Below the pieces are notes generated by a model that did not search any database, had not been told where the DNA came from, and worked only from the letters and a program-made list of their open reading frames with translations. Of a DNA stretch of 64,000 bases, positions 12,428 through 24,284 are shown one piece after another. Source of the DNA: Deroplatys truncata (taxonomy: Eukaryota > Arthropoda > Insecta > Mantodea > Mantidae); assembly GCA_030765065.1 (NCBI GenBank), contig CM060978.1, positions 216,833,498 through 216,897,497 of the forward strand. The letters are read 5' to 3'. Within the stretch, counting starts at the first letter, position 1. Each line of letters opens with the position of its first letter. Position numbers and translations under genes: made by a program.

Positions 12428-12597
12428 TTTATGGTAGAAAATCTCGCTCAGCGTAACTAACAGAAATATTAAATTTTCTGAACACAGAAAAAAATAAACC
12501 GCGACACTCTGAATTTTATATCGGCATATAACGGACGGTGTTTCTGAGGACATCTTTGACATAGATTCCAATTTCAATTTTAGTCATAATATTGAAA

Positions 12598-12618
12598 TTC
12601 ATATATATATATATATAT
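12598..12618. repeat. (AT)n microsatellite
   Basis: A short pure AT run in unassigned DNA. Confidence 0.85.
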
Positions 12619-12716
12619 TTAAAGTATTTAATGGAATACAATGACAATTATAGTGTTTAAATCCCAAAGTGTAAGTGCATTTAATGTTCGGTATTCCACT
12701 CCATATGAGATAATCG

Positions 12717-12718
12717 TG

Positions 12719-12759
<41 letters not shown>

Positions 12760-12780
12760 CGTTATTATTATTATTATTAC
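12717..12780. repeat. (TTA)n microsatellite
   Basis: About 20 TTA/ATT units with one CGT interruption near 12760. The rest of 12428-12862 is unassigned AT-rich DNA. Confidence 0.9.
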
Positions 12781-12862
12781 ACTGATGAAATACTGAATAC
12801 TGTTTATATTATAGCAAAAAATGCTGCCTCTAAGTATACAGTTAATACAGTATACAAAAAAA

Positions 12863-13095
12863 TCTGATGTGTTACACTCACATGACTTTCTCTACTCTTG
12901 TACATATTATTTTTACAAACGCTTATTCTCCATATGCTTCATGTTAATCGAGATATCGAGATGTTAATCTTATTGCAAATTTTCTTGTCGATGCAAAGGC
13001 AATATGGTAGGTTTTAAGCGATAGTCAAATCCTTTAAGCGCTGGTTGCTATGTGGCACATGCCATTCTCTTTGCATGTCCAGGACATAAAAAAAT
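12863..13095 (+). mobile_element. HINE-like 5' end (short-head type) abutting another copy
   Basis: It starts TCTGATGTGTTACACTC with the ACTTTCTCTACTC box, follows the short head (ATGCTTCATGTTAATCGAG, TAAGCGATAGTC, TGCATGTCCAGGACAT) and stops in an A-run. There a second copy starts with its own TCTGATGTG. The missing 3' part is not found after the second copy. Confidence 0.85.
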
Positions 13096-14054
13096 TCTGA
13101 TGTGTCACACTCACATGTCTTTCTCTACTCTTGTACAAACTATTTTTACAAACTCTTATTCCCCATCTATTTCATATTAATCCAGATAAACATTTGCAGA
13201 AACGATCTTTTGACATGCAAAGAGAATTACATTTTACACATAGCGACCAGTTCTAAAAATATTTGCTATCGCTTAAGGCGTACTAGGTTCACCTTGTTTT
13301 TTAATTACAAGGGCAATATAGAAATACAGTAGGATTTAAACCTAGACATAACTCTTAATAGCTGGTTGCTAGATGCAGCACCATTCTCTTTGCCACAGAT
13401 CAATACTCTTTGCATATCCAAGACAAAAAAATGAATAACGAATTCCCATTTGAGAAAAAAAGTATTGAAAAATTTAAGGGAATAACAAGCAATATCTCGA
13501 AAATGGTTCAGTCAACAACAAAAAATGTATATGACATAAATTGTGTATTTTAACGCGATCTACATTTTTTGTTAGTAAAATTTTGTCTATCTCTTATGGT
13601 ATACCAGTTATGCAAAAGTCGTTCACAATGAAGAATACATTTGGAGACGTTTCCAGAAAATTCGAGATATACACTTAATTTGTCATGAAAATATCTTAAA
13701 CATATGATATTTTAACCAAAATCGATAGAGCCATTTTTGAGAAAATTAATATGTTTGAAAAATGTCCCATGTAAAGGGTAATCTGGGGTGAGGGGATTTT
13801 CTTGAAAACCTTCGTGTCGCATCTCTGGAAGATACTGAACCTAAATACCAAGTTTGGTGTTTATCCGACGGTTCGTTTCTGAGTTATGCTGTTCACAGGC
13901 ACACACACAGACACACACATGGACATGTTTCCAAAAATGCTTTTTTTTTGGATTCAGGGGGTCTCAAAACATGTATTTCCGGTGAAATCTCGGTGTCGAT
14001 TTTTTGGGTGGAATACAATACTTCCCCTACTTACTATGCGTAGTAGACAAAGTA
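13096..14054 (+). mobile_element. HINE-like element, long-head type, full length
   Basis: A complete copy of about 0.96 kb: TCTGATGTGTCACACTC start, subterminal ACTTTCTCTAC-like box (CTTTCTCTACTC), long head with two related modules, (CA)n near 13898-13918, and end hairpin followed by TAGTAGACAAAGTA. It shares the long head with 41587-42535, 24890-25822 and others. Confidence 0.9.
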
Positions 14055-15652
14055 ACTAGTTACAAAGGCGAATTGACTGTTAATAACACTGTAGCCAGCA
14101 TAAGAAACACTTAAATTTTCCAACACAACTTCAAATACAGTATGAATTTCCTCGATACGCTAATCTACCCTACATCTATGTTCAAATTTAGAGATATTTT
14201 TAATCCCTTAAGAAACCAAACCATACTTCCACACCTCCCCATTTCAGATAAAATTCTAAGGCAGCTACCAAGTATTCTCTAATGTTCAACTAACAACAAT
14301 AATCACAAATCTGCCAAGGCCAATGGTAAAGCTATTTAAGTCGATACGCATTTATAGGGGCAAAGCTGTTTGTTCATTGTCTCATGCGACAGGTATTTTA
14401 AGGATAGACAATTTTTGTTCCTTTTAAATTTAACGTCTTTTAACCGGGTAGGTCATATTGGACAAGAATGAATGAAATGGGCAAAATAATGTTCAAATAA
14501 GCTCAGAATTACCCAACATTCGTCTTCTCGCAACAAGAAAAAGCCCCGAGAAAATCTTATCTTTGTAACTCATCCTAACGAGATTCGACCTCTTGAATGT
14601 GAGACAGACCCACACCATGCGTATCGATTATTAATCTTTTCTGAATAAACTGATTCATTTTTATGTTAAAGTACCGATGTAAAAAAATTGATTTTTTTTT
14701 GTAAAACTCTAAAAAGTTCAATAAAATTTCGAATATTTTATTTTTAAAAAAAATAAACTATATGAGCAACTTTAACTAAAGCAACTCCACATGATTATGG
14801 GGTTGTTTTTACTATGTGCTCGAATTTTTATGTAGATCCACCTTGTAGTTTCAGAAAAAACGGATCATTTATGTTGAAAAATGTTATTTTGAGTAATCTC
14901 ACATTTAAAGTGGAAGTGTTTATAAAACTCGCTTAATCATAATATTTTTATAAATTAATTTATAATAGTAAATATTTGAATTTTGTTATGAACCAAACAC
15001 AAAATTACGCACAAAATATTTTCATAAATGCAAAAAAAAGTAATGTCTTTTAATTTTTGGCTTGACGACTCCCCTTAAAGTCCTTTATATGCATTTGTTG
15101 CTAAAGAAACTGAAATAAAGTTTTCATGTAAATAAACTGATTTTCTGAACAATACTGTGTTGCTGCTTGTATAATTGTTATATTTTCAGTTTGCCTGACT
15201 TGTACATTACCAACTACGTAGAATCTAAATAATTTTATATTTGGCGTTCCATCTGCCTGTCTAGAAATTCGCTTTAGAATTAGTTTAGTTTTTACAATCT
15301 TTTAGTGCACGGAACTCTTGAGACAACAAGACATCGGTGTGAAGGTAAACTATTGTTTAAATGTGGGAAGTATGCAGATTCATTTTCTGCTTCGTTGATG
15401 TGCGACAGCTTTCGTCATGTGCATGCATTCTCAATGTCACTGTCTAAATACTGCTTTTCTTTCTCTTTTCTGTTACGCAGGTGGCCCATTAAACAAGCAT
15501 TCAAAACAGCATAAAGCAAGAATAATGTTCTAGAATTTGACGCTATGCGGAGATCAATAAAGGGAACTCAGTTTAGTATGGTCTGCACCACGAAAATATT
15601 CAACAGCTATCGATGCAGATGGACTATACTTTTAGTAATACAGCATATCTTT
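14055..15652. other. unassigned 1.6-kb AT-rich stretch
   Basis: No protein or repeat family was recognised. Homopolymer A/T runs are frequent at 14680-15060. Confidence 0.4.
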
Positions 15653-15960
15653 GTTTTCTCTACCAGTACCTAGCAGGTAGAAAAGATACCGTATTCCATT
15701 CCAGAATTCGAAATCGAGATTTTACCATAAATATATATTTTGAGATTCCTTAATCCAAAAATAGCATTTCTAGAAAGGTCGTGTGTGTGTGTGTGTGTGT
15801 TTTCTGTGAACAGCATCACCCGAAAATGAAATGTCGGATAAATACCAAAATTGGCGTTTAAGTTCAGTATCTTCCAAAGACGCAACACGAAGATTTTCAA
15901 GAAAGTTCCGACATTCCAAACTATCCTTTAAATGGAGAATTTTTCTAAATATTCTATTTT
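15653..15960 (-). mobile_element. HINE-like element, subfamily B, 3' half (interrupted copy)
   Basis: The left part of an older copy. The plus-strand reading starts TTTTCTCTACC with a hairpin at 15660-15680 (stem CTACC/GGTAG), then a GT tract at 15781-15800. It breaks off in AATATTCTATTTT, where a younger copy begins. It resumes at 16796. Confidence 0.85.
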
Positions 15961-16789
15961 TACTTTCTCTACTACGTAGACGATAGGGGAAGTATTGTAT
16001 TCCACCCAAAAATTCGATACCGAAATTTCACCGGAAATATATGTTTTGAGACTCCCTGAATCCAAAAAAAACATTTTTGGAAACATGTCCGTGTGTGTGT
16101 CTGTGAACAGCATAACTCAGAAACGAACAGTCGGATAAACTTGGTATTTAGGTTCAGTATCTTCCAGAGATGCGACACGAAGGTTTTGAAGAAAATTTCC
16201 CCACCCCAGATTACCCTTTACACGGAACATTTTTCGATAATTTTAATTTTCTCAGAAATTGCTCTAAAGATTTTGATTAAAATATCATATATTTAAGATA
16301 CTTTCATGACAAATAAAATGTATATCTTGAAAATTCTGGGAATGTCTCCAAAAATGTTCTTCATTGTGAACGACTTTTGCATAACTGTTAAACCATAAGA
16401 GATTGACAAAATTTTACTACACAAAAAATGTAGAACGCGTTAAAATACACAATTTATGTAATATACATTTTTTTTATTGAGTGAACCATTTTCGAAATAT
16501 TGCTTGTTATTCGCTTAAATTTTCCAATACTTATACTTTTTCTTTAATGGGAATTCATTATTCCTTTTTTTTTATGTCCTGGACATGCAAAGAGATTGGG
16601 ATGCGCCACATAGCAACCAGCTCTTAAAATATTTGACTATCGCTTAAAGCCTACCAATTCCCCTTGCATCGACAAGAAAATTAGCAATAAGATTAACATC
16701 TCGATTAACTTGAAGAATATGGAGAATAAGCGTTTGTAAAAATAGTTTGTACAAGAGTAGAGAAAGTCATGTGAGTGTAACACATCAGA
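15961..16789 (-). mobile_element. HINE-like element, subfamily A, nested inside another copy
   Basis: A complete young copy: TACTTTCTCTACTACG start and ACATCAGA end on the plus-strand reading, with a short GT tract near 16090. It interrupts the older copy of 15653-17355 within a T-run, so both boundaries are defined by the flanking family sequence. Confidence 0.92.
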
Positions 16790-16795
16790 TTTTTT

Positions 16796-17355
16796 CAAAA
16801 TGACTCTAACATTTAAATTAAATTGCCATGTGTTTAAGATACATATATGCAACTAAAATGTACATCAAGAGTTTCTGGGAATAGCCTATGAAGTCCTCTT
16901 CATTCCGAAGGAATTTTGTTTAATTTTGTATAATTGGGAAACCGTAAGAGATAGACAATGGCGTACTATACAAACAATTTAGATCTTTTTGAAACACAAT
17001 TTATTTCAAATATCATTGTTTGTGCATCAGTCATTTCCGAGATATCCGTTGATATGGGTTCGACTTTTCAGTATTTGGCAATCTTTAAAGTGTTGTAGCT
17101 CAGCTCAGTTCAGTTGTTTCTCGTGATGTTGGAGAGTGGAATTTCTAGGCTATCATATAGCGACCCGGATAAACATCTGACTATCGATTCGGTTTCCTCT
17201 ATTCTTCATTGTACCTTCAACGAAATATGTAATGAAACTATTTCTGCAAAGGATTATCTCGATTAACATGAAGCAGGTAGATAGAAATATAAGCTTTCGT
17301 AAGAATATTTTGTAGAACCTACAGGGGTAGTAGGTAGAGAAAGTAACACGTCAGA
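16796..17355 (-). mobile_element. HINE-like element, subfamily B, 5' half (continuation)
   Basis: Continues the interrupted copy from AAAATGACTCTAAC, the block that follows TTTTCT in intact copies, to the end GTAGAGAAAGTAACACGTCAGA. It carries the subfamily-B head (TACCTTCAACGAAATATG, AATGAAACTATTTCTGC). Confidence 0.85.
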
Positions 17356-17772
17356 TTTTATCTCATACACTCCGCATATTTTCACAGGTTTTCCGGCTAT
17401 CCAGATCAATATGAATACTTCGTAAATGTTTTACTGCCATTTACGTTCGGCATGTTATCAGATTTTATAATTCCCAAGTAAAAGTCTTGAAATAAATGGG
17501 TAAAACTTTGTCACCGCAAGATTTCAAGTAAAACGCCAGTTATTTGTTCTGCCATAATTAAATAGGTCAAACTCTAAACTAGAAAAGCTGTATTAGGGTA
17601 GACAATATTGATCTTGAACAGAAAATTAATATTAGGTATTTTTAAACATTCCAAATCGGTTTTATTATTTTGAGCCAGTGCAGGAAATAACTTGAAAGTC
17701 AAATGAGGGAAGAATAATTCACAAAACCATAATAGCCTGATATTGGGATATTGTCCTGGTCAGTCAACCCGC

Positions 17773-17815
<43 letters not shown>

Positions 17816-17997
17816 GTTTTGTACTTCGTTCCCGCTTTAGGGCGGACCTAAAGCATTTTTAGACATTCACTAAACTTTGTTTATTTATTGATTAAATGCT
17901 TGCTGTTTTTAAACGTTCTTTCTGACTTCCTTTTCTTCAAATATTCATTGAAATCGTACAATTTCTTCTCTCTCTTTTACTTTCTTTATCACCTGCC
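17356..17997. other. unassigned with an AT microsatellite
   Basis: No gene was recognised. A pure (TA)n run of about 38 bp lies at 17774-17812. Confidence 0.5.
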
Positions 17998-18990
17998 TAG
18001 TAGGTGAGAGGACAAGGAATCTGAATTTACTGCAGCGCATTTGTTACATACATACTATGGCCTCAGCGAAATTTGGTACCTAGCACAGATTCTGCCGATT
18101 ACGAAACATGACGCACAAAAACTTGAGCAACTCATCGGTTTCTTTTTATGCTCTGGTAAGGTGTATCGGGTGAGCAGACCTCAACTACGCTTGCCACCCT
18201 CCAAAGGCGGATGTGGATTAGTTGACATCGAAAAGAAATGTATGGCATTATTGGGGAAGACTGCCGCCCGGTCCTTGTGTGGAAATGGTTCTTCCATCGA
18301 CAAAAAGTTCTGGGAAGAACAAGCGCATAACCCACATACGGTACTCCCAGGGTTCAAGCCAATTGTTCATCATCTTCAGCGCATGCTGGATACCGGTGAT
18401 GAGATCTCCGCGTTCGATGTACCCGGAGCCAATATCGCCTGTTAGCTTTGGTTCCTTTTACTTCTAGAATTGAAGGGAAACATAGTCGAAGATGGAAGAT
18501 TATCTGGTAGAATGTGTTCTGCAAATATTTCCAACTGATTGGCAAGAGACGACCTATGAAGTCTTAAACGAGACCATACCGACGGCAGAAAAACTCTGGC
18601 GACATGGACGAATACAGTCTAATCAGTGTGCAGTCTCCTCAGGACTTGACACCTTGGAGCACCGGATTGCGGCAGGTTGATGACATCTGGATGGTGCTCA
18701 GGGATCACATATCCCGATGGTGCTAAACGGTGACCCCGCCATGTCTTGAGGAACTGCAGTCTGGAATTTCGCTTTCAGAATATGGCCCTCCAACGCTGTG
18801 TGATTTGGTTGGTAATGGGAACGTTACACTGAATCTTTAAACGGAATGTCGACAATGTAGCAAAGCGGATGGAATGGTTTGGCTTCTTGAGACTGGAACG
18901 GTGGAGGCTGATAAAGTCCGGATTCATCCGCTCAATGTAGCCCTTTATCTCATGTTTTGACGTCACTAATTAATGCTGTTGCACCAATCT
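17998..18990 (+). pseudogene. non-LTR retrotransposon ORF2, C-terminal fragment
   Basis: The frame around 18041-18445 reads like the segment downstream of reverse transcriptase in CR1/L2- or Jockey-like ORF2 proteins: SEIWYLAQILPI, then KLEQLIGFFL and LPPSKGGCGLVDIEKKC. The following frames at 18492-18680 keep DWQET and a zinc-knuckle-like end (LEHR near 18656). The sequence ends in an A-rich tract near 18990-19008, as expected for a 3' end. The catalytic RT domain is absent, so this is a 5'-truncated dead copy. The clade cannot be fixed from this part. Confidence 0.75.
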
Positions 18991-19008
18991 AAAAAAGAAA
19001 AAAAAAAG

Positions 19009-19335
19009 TCTTAAATTTTTGTGTCAGGAGGCATGCAGTGCTATTTACCTTTAGATAATTAAAAACACAATAAATAAATAAAAATAATAAAAATAACAAA
19101 AAATAAATAAATAAAAAATGGCGTTACATGTTGTTTAGTGGAGAAAAGCAAATGCAAGTTTACTTACTACTTGAAAATTGACTTATACAAAAAGTTAAAA
19201 CAAAAAAGTGTAGAAAGAATTATCAAAATTTGTTGGGTAGCTTTACAAAATAAAAAAAATCAGTTTTTTCTCGCGAAAAAAAAGAAAAAAATAACATACT
19301 GAAAAAAGGAGGGAGTAATGAAAGAAGGAAAAAAA
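19009..19335. other. A-rich unassigned spacer
   Basis: Many A-runs and AATAAATAA units. No gene was recognised. Confidence 0.4.
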
Positions 19336-19914
19336 AGTAAGTAGAAATATTGCATTCCACCCCAAAAGAATTGATCTCGATATTTTACTGAAAGTAGATA
19401 CATGAATCCAAAAAAGCACTTTTAACAAAATGGGTGGATGTGTACGCGTGTGTGTGTTTTCTGTGTCTGTGAACTGCATAATTCAAAAACGAAATGTCCT
19501 ATAAATATTAAACTGCGCATTTAAGTTCATATCTTCCAAAAATGCAACCTAAAGATTCTCGAGAGAATCCCCCCCTCGCCAAACTACACTTTACATGGAA
19601 AATGTCACAACACAAATAATGTAGATCTCTTTAAAGAAGAACTTCTTTCCAATAACTTTTTTGTGGCATCAGCCATTTCCGAGATATTCGCTATTATTGA
19701 TTTAAATTTCAATACTTACGCCATTTGAGTGTTGCTTCAATCTCCTGTATCACTTTGTACTGACAGTAAAATGTGTAATGAAACTATTTCGTTAAACGTT
19801 TTTCTCGATCAACATGAAGTAAATATAAAATAAGCTTTTGTAACATTATTTTGTAGAAGATATACAGACAAATTATAGTGACTAGACAAAGTCACGTGAA
19901 TGTAACATATCAGA
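19336..19914 (-). mobile_element. HINE-like element, subfamily B, internally deleted
   Basis: Blocks GTAAGTAGAAATATTGCATTCC, GT tract near 19450, AACTACACTTTACATGGAAAATG, then a deletion directly to GTAGATCTCTTTAAAG, and the B-type head to ACATATCAGA. The 3' tip with its hairpin is mostly missing. Confidence 0.8.
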
Positions 19915-19918
19915 TTTT

Positions 19919-20807
19919 TACTTCCTCTACTACGTATAGTAAGTAGGGGAAGCATTGTATTCCACCCAAAAATTCGATACTGAGATTTCACCGGAAATAC
20001 ATGTTTTGAGACCCCCTGAATCCAAAAAAAAGCATTTTTGGAAACATGTCCGTGTGTGTGCCTGTGGACAGCATAACTCAGAAACGAACAGTCGGATAAA
20101 CACCAAACTTGGTATTTAGGTTCAGTTTCTTCCAGAGATGCGACACGAAGGTTTTCAAGAAAATTCCCCCAACCCAGATTACACTTTACATGGAACATTT
20201 TTCGAAAATTTTAATTTTCTCTAAAATTTAACTAACGATTTTAATTAAAATATCATATGTTTAAGATATTTTCATGACAAATAAAATGTATATCTTGAAT
20301 TTTCTGGAAATGTCTCCAAAAGTGTTCTTCATTGTGAACGACTTTTGCATAACTGGTAAACCATAAGAGATAGACAATATTTTACTACACAAAAAATGTA
20401 GATCGCGTTAAAATACACAATTTATGTCGTATACATTTTTTTTGTTGAGCGAACCATTTTCGAGATATTGCTTGTTATTCCCTTACATTTTTCAATACTT
20501 ATTTTCTCAAATGGGAATTCGTTATTCATTTTGTTGTCTTTGATATGCAAAGAGTATTAATCTGTGGCAAAGAGAATGGTGCTGCACCTAGCAACCAGCT
20601 ATTAAGAGATATGTATATGCTTAAAGACTACTGTGTTTCTATATTGCCCTTGTAAATATATATTCCTCTTACATCTACAAGAAAATTAGCAATAAGATAG
20701 AGTCTGCAAATGTTTATCTCGATTAACATGAAGTTGATGGAGAATAAGCGTTTGTAAAAATAGTTTGTACAAGAGCAGAGAAAGTCATGTGAGTGTAACA
20801 CATCAGA
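19919..20807 (-). mobile_element. HINE-like element, subfamily A
   Basis: Complete copy starting TACTTCCTCTACTACG and ending AGCAGAGAAAGTCATG...ACATCAGA, again followed by a T-run. It starts within 5 nt of the end of the previous copy, in the same orientation. The microsatellite is short (GTGTGTGCCTGTG near 20053). Confidence 0.92.
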
Positions 20808-22091
20808 TTTTTTTCTGTGAAGTTCTGTTTTGAAGTATTATCTTACTGTAATGTGAAATATTTCAGTAGTACATTTTTATCATGTATGTTGGTAAACATG
20901 TACTGCCAAAAATAGTTACTGAATCGTTAAGTTCCGTTTACCAAAATATGAGTATTTTTGGTTTAAACACATAATTTTTATATAGTGAGGGGAAAAAAGC
21001 CTCTTACGGCCTTCATGTAATAGAATAAATTAATATTATGTTTAAGATTCCTATAAACTAGTTCACAGTTGAGTGTAAGTATGTGTTGAGCACACTTAAT
21101 GGATCACTCTGACCTTTTTATTGCATCGACTGTGTTACATAAAAACATGCTTGGAAACGTTTCCGTTCGTTGATTAAAGCTCAACAAAGAACATCTCTAT
21201 TTATTACTAACGAATACGGATTTGAATTGCTTTAAATAAATTCTTGGGCATTATTTATGTTTCAAGACTGTATTTTTATGTTATAAATAACTATTTCGTA
21301 ATTAACAATTAACTGTAATATGAACAGAAAGTACAATAGGTATTCCCTAAATATATTAAGTATCTGACTGCATCTTACATTCTAGAGAAATTAACTTGTA
21401 TATCAAAATGACGGCATTATTTTTGGATCTGTTCTAAACGAACTAAATACGAATTTCTGCTTGTACATCACTTATATCCTTTGTATTCAGAAAGCCTTGT
21501 CTATAAGTTGGTGCTCACAAACACAATGTATTGAAATTAGTTTGATCCTTTCAAACTCGGAGATATTTGTAGTATTGTGACATACACAATAGGGAGGAGT
21601 TGGTGGAACATTCAAACTGCAGGGATGTCAGTCTGTTCATTCCATCCTCAAACTTCATACCATCAATATCACGCACATGCTACTAGTTCAAGCTGTCTTT
21701 TCCCTTTGTGCCCGCAATACATACTAGAACTATTACTATGAGGCGGGTGTATACAGGAGGTAACAAGCTCTATCCCTCTATCACTATCCAGCTTTCATAG
21801 GCCAGCAGCAATCGATTGAAAATCGTCCTATTGTGTCAGTGACATTTAAAATTCATATAATATGACTGATCCGTATAGGAATCGTAAAATAATAATGGTG
21901 GTGAGACAAATCGTTACGAATGTTATTCGCTTCTATACGCAATAGAAAACGAATGGAAATGCCAACCATTTCAATAAAGCAAACTTCATTACTTGCCACC
22001 GTCACTGTTGGTGTATGTTGTTCTACCATCGAGTCAAGTAGCGGCAAAGTACAAACGGTCCTTCTTTGACACCTACAAGTAAAGAAAAAAA
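20808..22091. other. unassigned 1.3-kb stretch
   Basis: AT-rich DNA with no recognised gene, repeat family or structured RNA. Confidence 0.4.
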
Positions 22092-22924
22092 TCTGATGTG
22101 TTACACTCACATAACCTTCTCTACTCTTGTACAAGCTATTCTTACAAACGCTTATTCTCCATATGCTTCATGTTAATCGAGATATCGAGATGTTAATCTT
22201 ATTGCTAATTTTCTTGTAGATGCAAGAGGAATTGGTAGGTAGGCTTAAAGCGATAGTCAAATATTTTAAGAGCTGGTTGCTATGTGGAGTATTCCATTCT
22301 TTTCATTACCAGGACAAAAAAAAATGAATCACAAATTTCCATTTGAGAAAAAGTATAAGTATTGGAAAATTTAAGGGAATAACAAGCAATATCTCGAAAA
22401 TGGTTCACTCAACAAAACAAATGTACATGACACAAATTGTGTATCTTAACGCGATCTACATTTTTCAGTAGTAAAATTCTGTCTATCTATTATGGTTTAC
22501 CAGTTATGCAAAAGTCGTTCACAATGAAGAGACATTCCCAGAAAATTCAAGATATACATTTTATTTGTCATGGCAGTATGTTAAATATATGATATTTTAA
22601 TCAAAATCAATATAGCCATTTTTGATAAAATTAAAATTTTCGAAAAATGTTTCATGTAAAGTGTAATGTGGTGTGCAGGGATTTTCTTGAAAACATACGT
22701 GTCACATCTCTGGAAGATACTGAACCTAAATACCAAGTTTGGTGTTTATCCGACTGTTCGTTTCTGAGTTATGCTGTTCACAGACAGACACACGCACGGA
22801 CATGTTTCCAAAAATACTTTTGGGGTGCAAGAGTCCTCAGAACATTATTTCCGTGAAATCTCGGTATCGAATTTTTGGGTTGAATGCAATCTTCCCCTAC
22901 TTACTATACGTAGTAGAGAAAGTA
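22092..22924 (+). mobile_element. HINE-like element, subfamily A, full length
   Basis: Starts TCTGATGTGTTACACTC after an A-run and ends with a hairpin at 22897-22916 followed by AGAGAAAGTA. It has the short head. The CA tract is minimal (CACACGCACGG). Confidence 0.93.
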
Positions 22925-23741
22925 AAAATACTAAATATTGACAATGTGGATAAATGTGCATTGTGATTGGGAATTCAAAAGATGATCCTATTTGTTTTGC
23001 GATGTGCAAATTATGAGTTAAGTTTTCCAAGCAGTAAGTCCTTAGCGAATATGGCTATAAAAGGCAGATTTTAGTTGAAAGGCGTGAGTACGTAATCACT
23101 AATCAGTTTAATTGTCTATTTGTGTATACAAAATTGAAACGCATAAAGTATATTATATTTATATTGCATTGCATTTACTTCCTTAAGGCTGAACAATTAA
23201 ACAATATTGTTAAACCAGTGTTAGTACTTATAATTTTGTAAGCGCTATGTTTAGTTCGGAGACAATGCACGGGTACACTGTTCATTCACCAGCTCATATT
23301 CCGTGGCAGGAATAGGCAGTAGATAACTACATCTACACCGCGATATCTGATGTGGATTAGTTCCTCTTTATAATGAAATAAACTTAAGGTAATGCGCGAT
23401 AAGCAATGGGCGTGTCTCACATCGTACGCCCCCTTTTATCTTTGGTCTGTTTTTATCTACGCATTCTTACTTGCGCTTTCTACAATCCGTTTCATTTCCA
23501 CTTTCGGTCCTACCTCCCATCATACGTCACTTCCGTTCAACTCCGACAGGCATCTTTCTGCCAACCAACACATCCCTCTCGCGTTGTTCAACGTTACAAG
23601 GTTGGTATGATTTAGCGACGTGACGTAGGACAGGGAGAGGCTGGCAGCAACATTACCCCTCTAACTACGATTTTGTCAGATGTGTTCACCTTGGAGTACG
23701 TATTCTTGCTAGATTAAAGTGAAGAAGTCGCTATAGGGAAT
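22925..23741. other. unassigned spacer
   Basis: A slightly GC-richer patch at 23390-23650 contains overlapping small ORFs without familiar motifs. No promoter or exon could be supported. Confidence 0.4.
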
Positions 23742-24186
23742 AGGGTATACAACGGAGGGGGATACCTTGCGCACTGCAACCTACCCACACAGGAGGTAAC
23801 AGGTGCACACAGAGACACGCGGAAGTCCATAACAGTTCCTAACTCGAAGAAGACCCGCCCCAAAGAGGGCGATAAATAACTCGTTCAACTACGCAGCCAC
23901 GCAGTCCACGAGGAATACTCTTTCCTAGGAGCAAGCATTCACTCAATCTATCCGGCACCGCCTCACGCCACGAAATTTAGAAGAAACCCGAAACATGAGC
24001 AGGAAATGGAGTTAAAGCGAAATGAGGGAAAGGAACTCTGGTAGATGAGAAACCCCAACATTCACCTACCGACCGGGAAAATCACGAAAAAACCAACGCC
24101 AGAGTGAGCGGTCCATGGGAATGAACCCTGAGCTTCCCGAATACGAGCCTCCCACGTTACTGCGGAGCATCTCGCTCGGTGAAGAA
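23742..24186 (-). repeat. tRNA-related SINE-like repeat, family B, copy 2
   Basis: Co-linear with 1025-1492. On the minus strand the first 70 nt carry an A-box-like GAGATGCTCCGCAGTAACG and a B-box-like AGGGTTCATTCCC. The shared core GGTTTTTTCGTG and the TATCCGGCACCGCC block (plus strand) tie the copies together. Confidence 0.65.
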
Positions 24187-24284
24187 GTCCCTAAATAATC
24201 GCGAAACTTAAAATTAAAATGTATAATCTGGCGTAAACCTATTTAACCTATAACTAATATGCATTCAAACAACTGTTAGGGCAG

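Noticed and set aside
22647-22856. Recurrent small 'proteins' such as FLENLRVASLEDTEPKYQVWCLSDCSFLSYAVHR read at several places
   Set aside because: They are translations of the same HINE-like repeat, appear in both orientations, differ in frame integrity between copies and lack a conserved start or stop.
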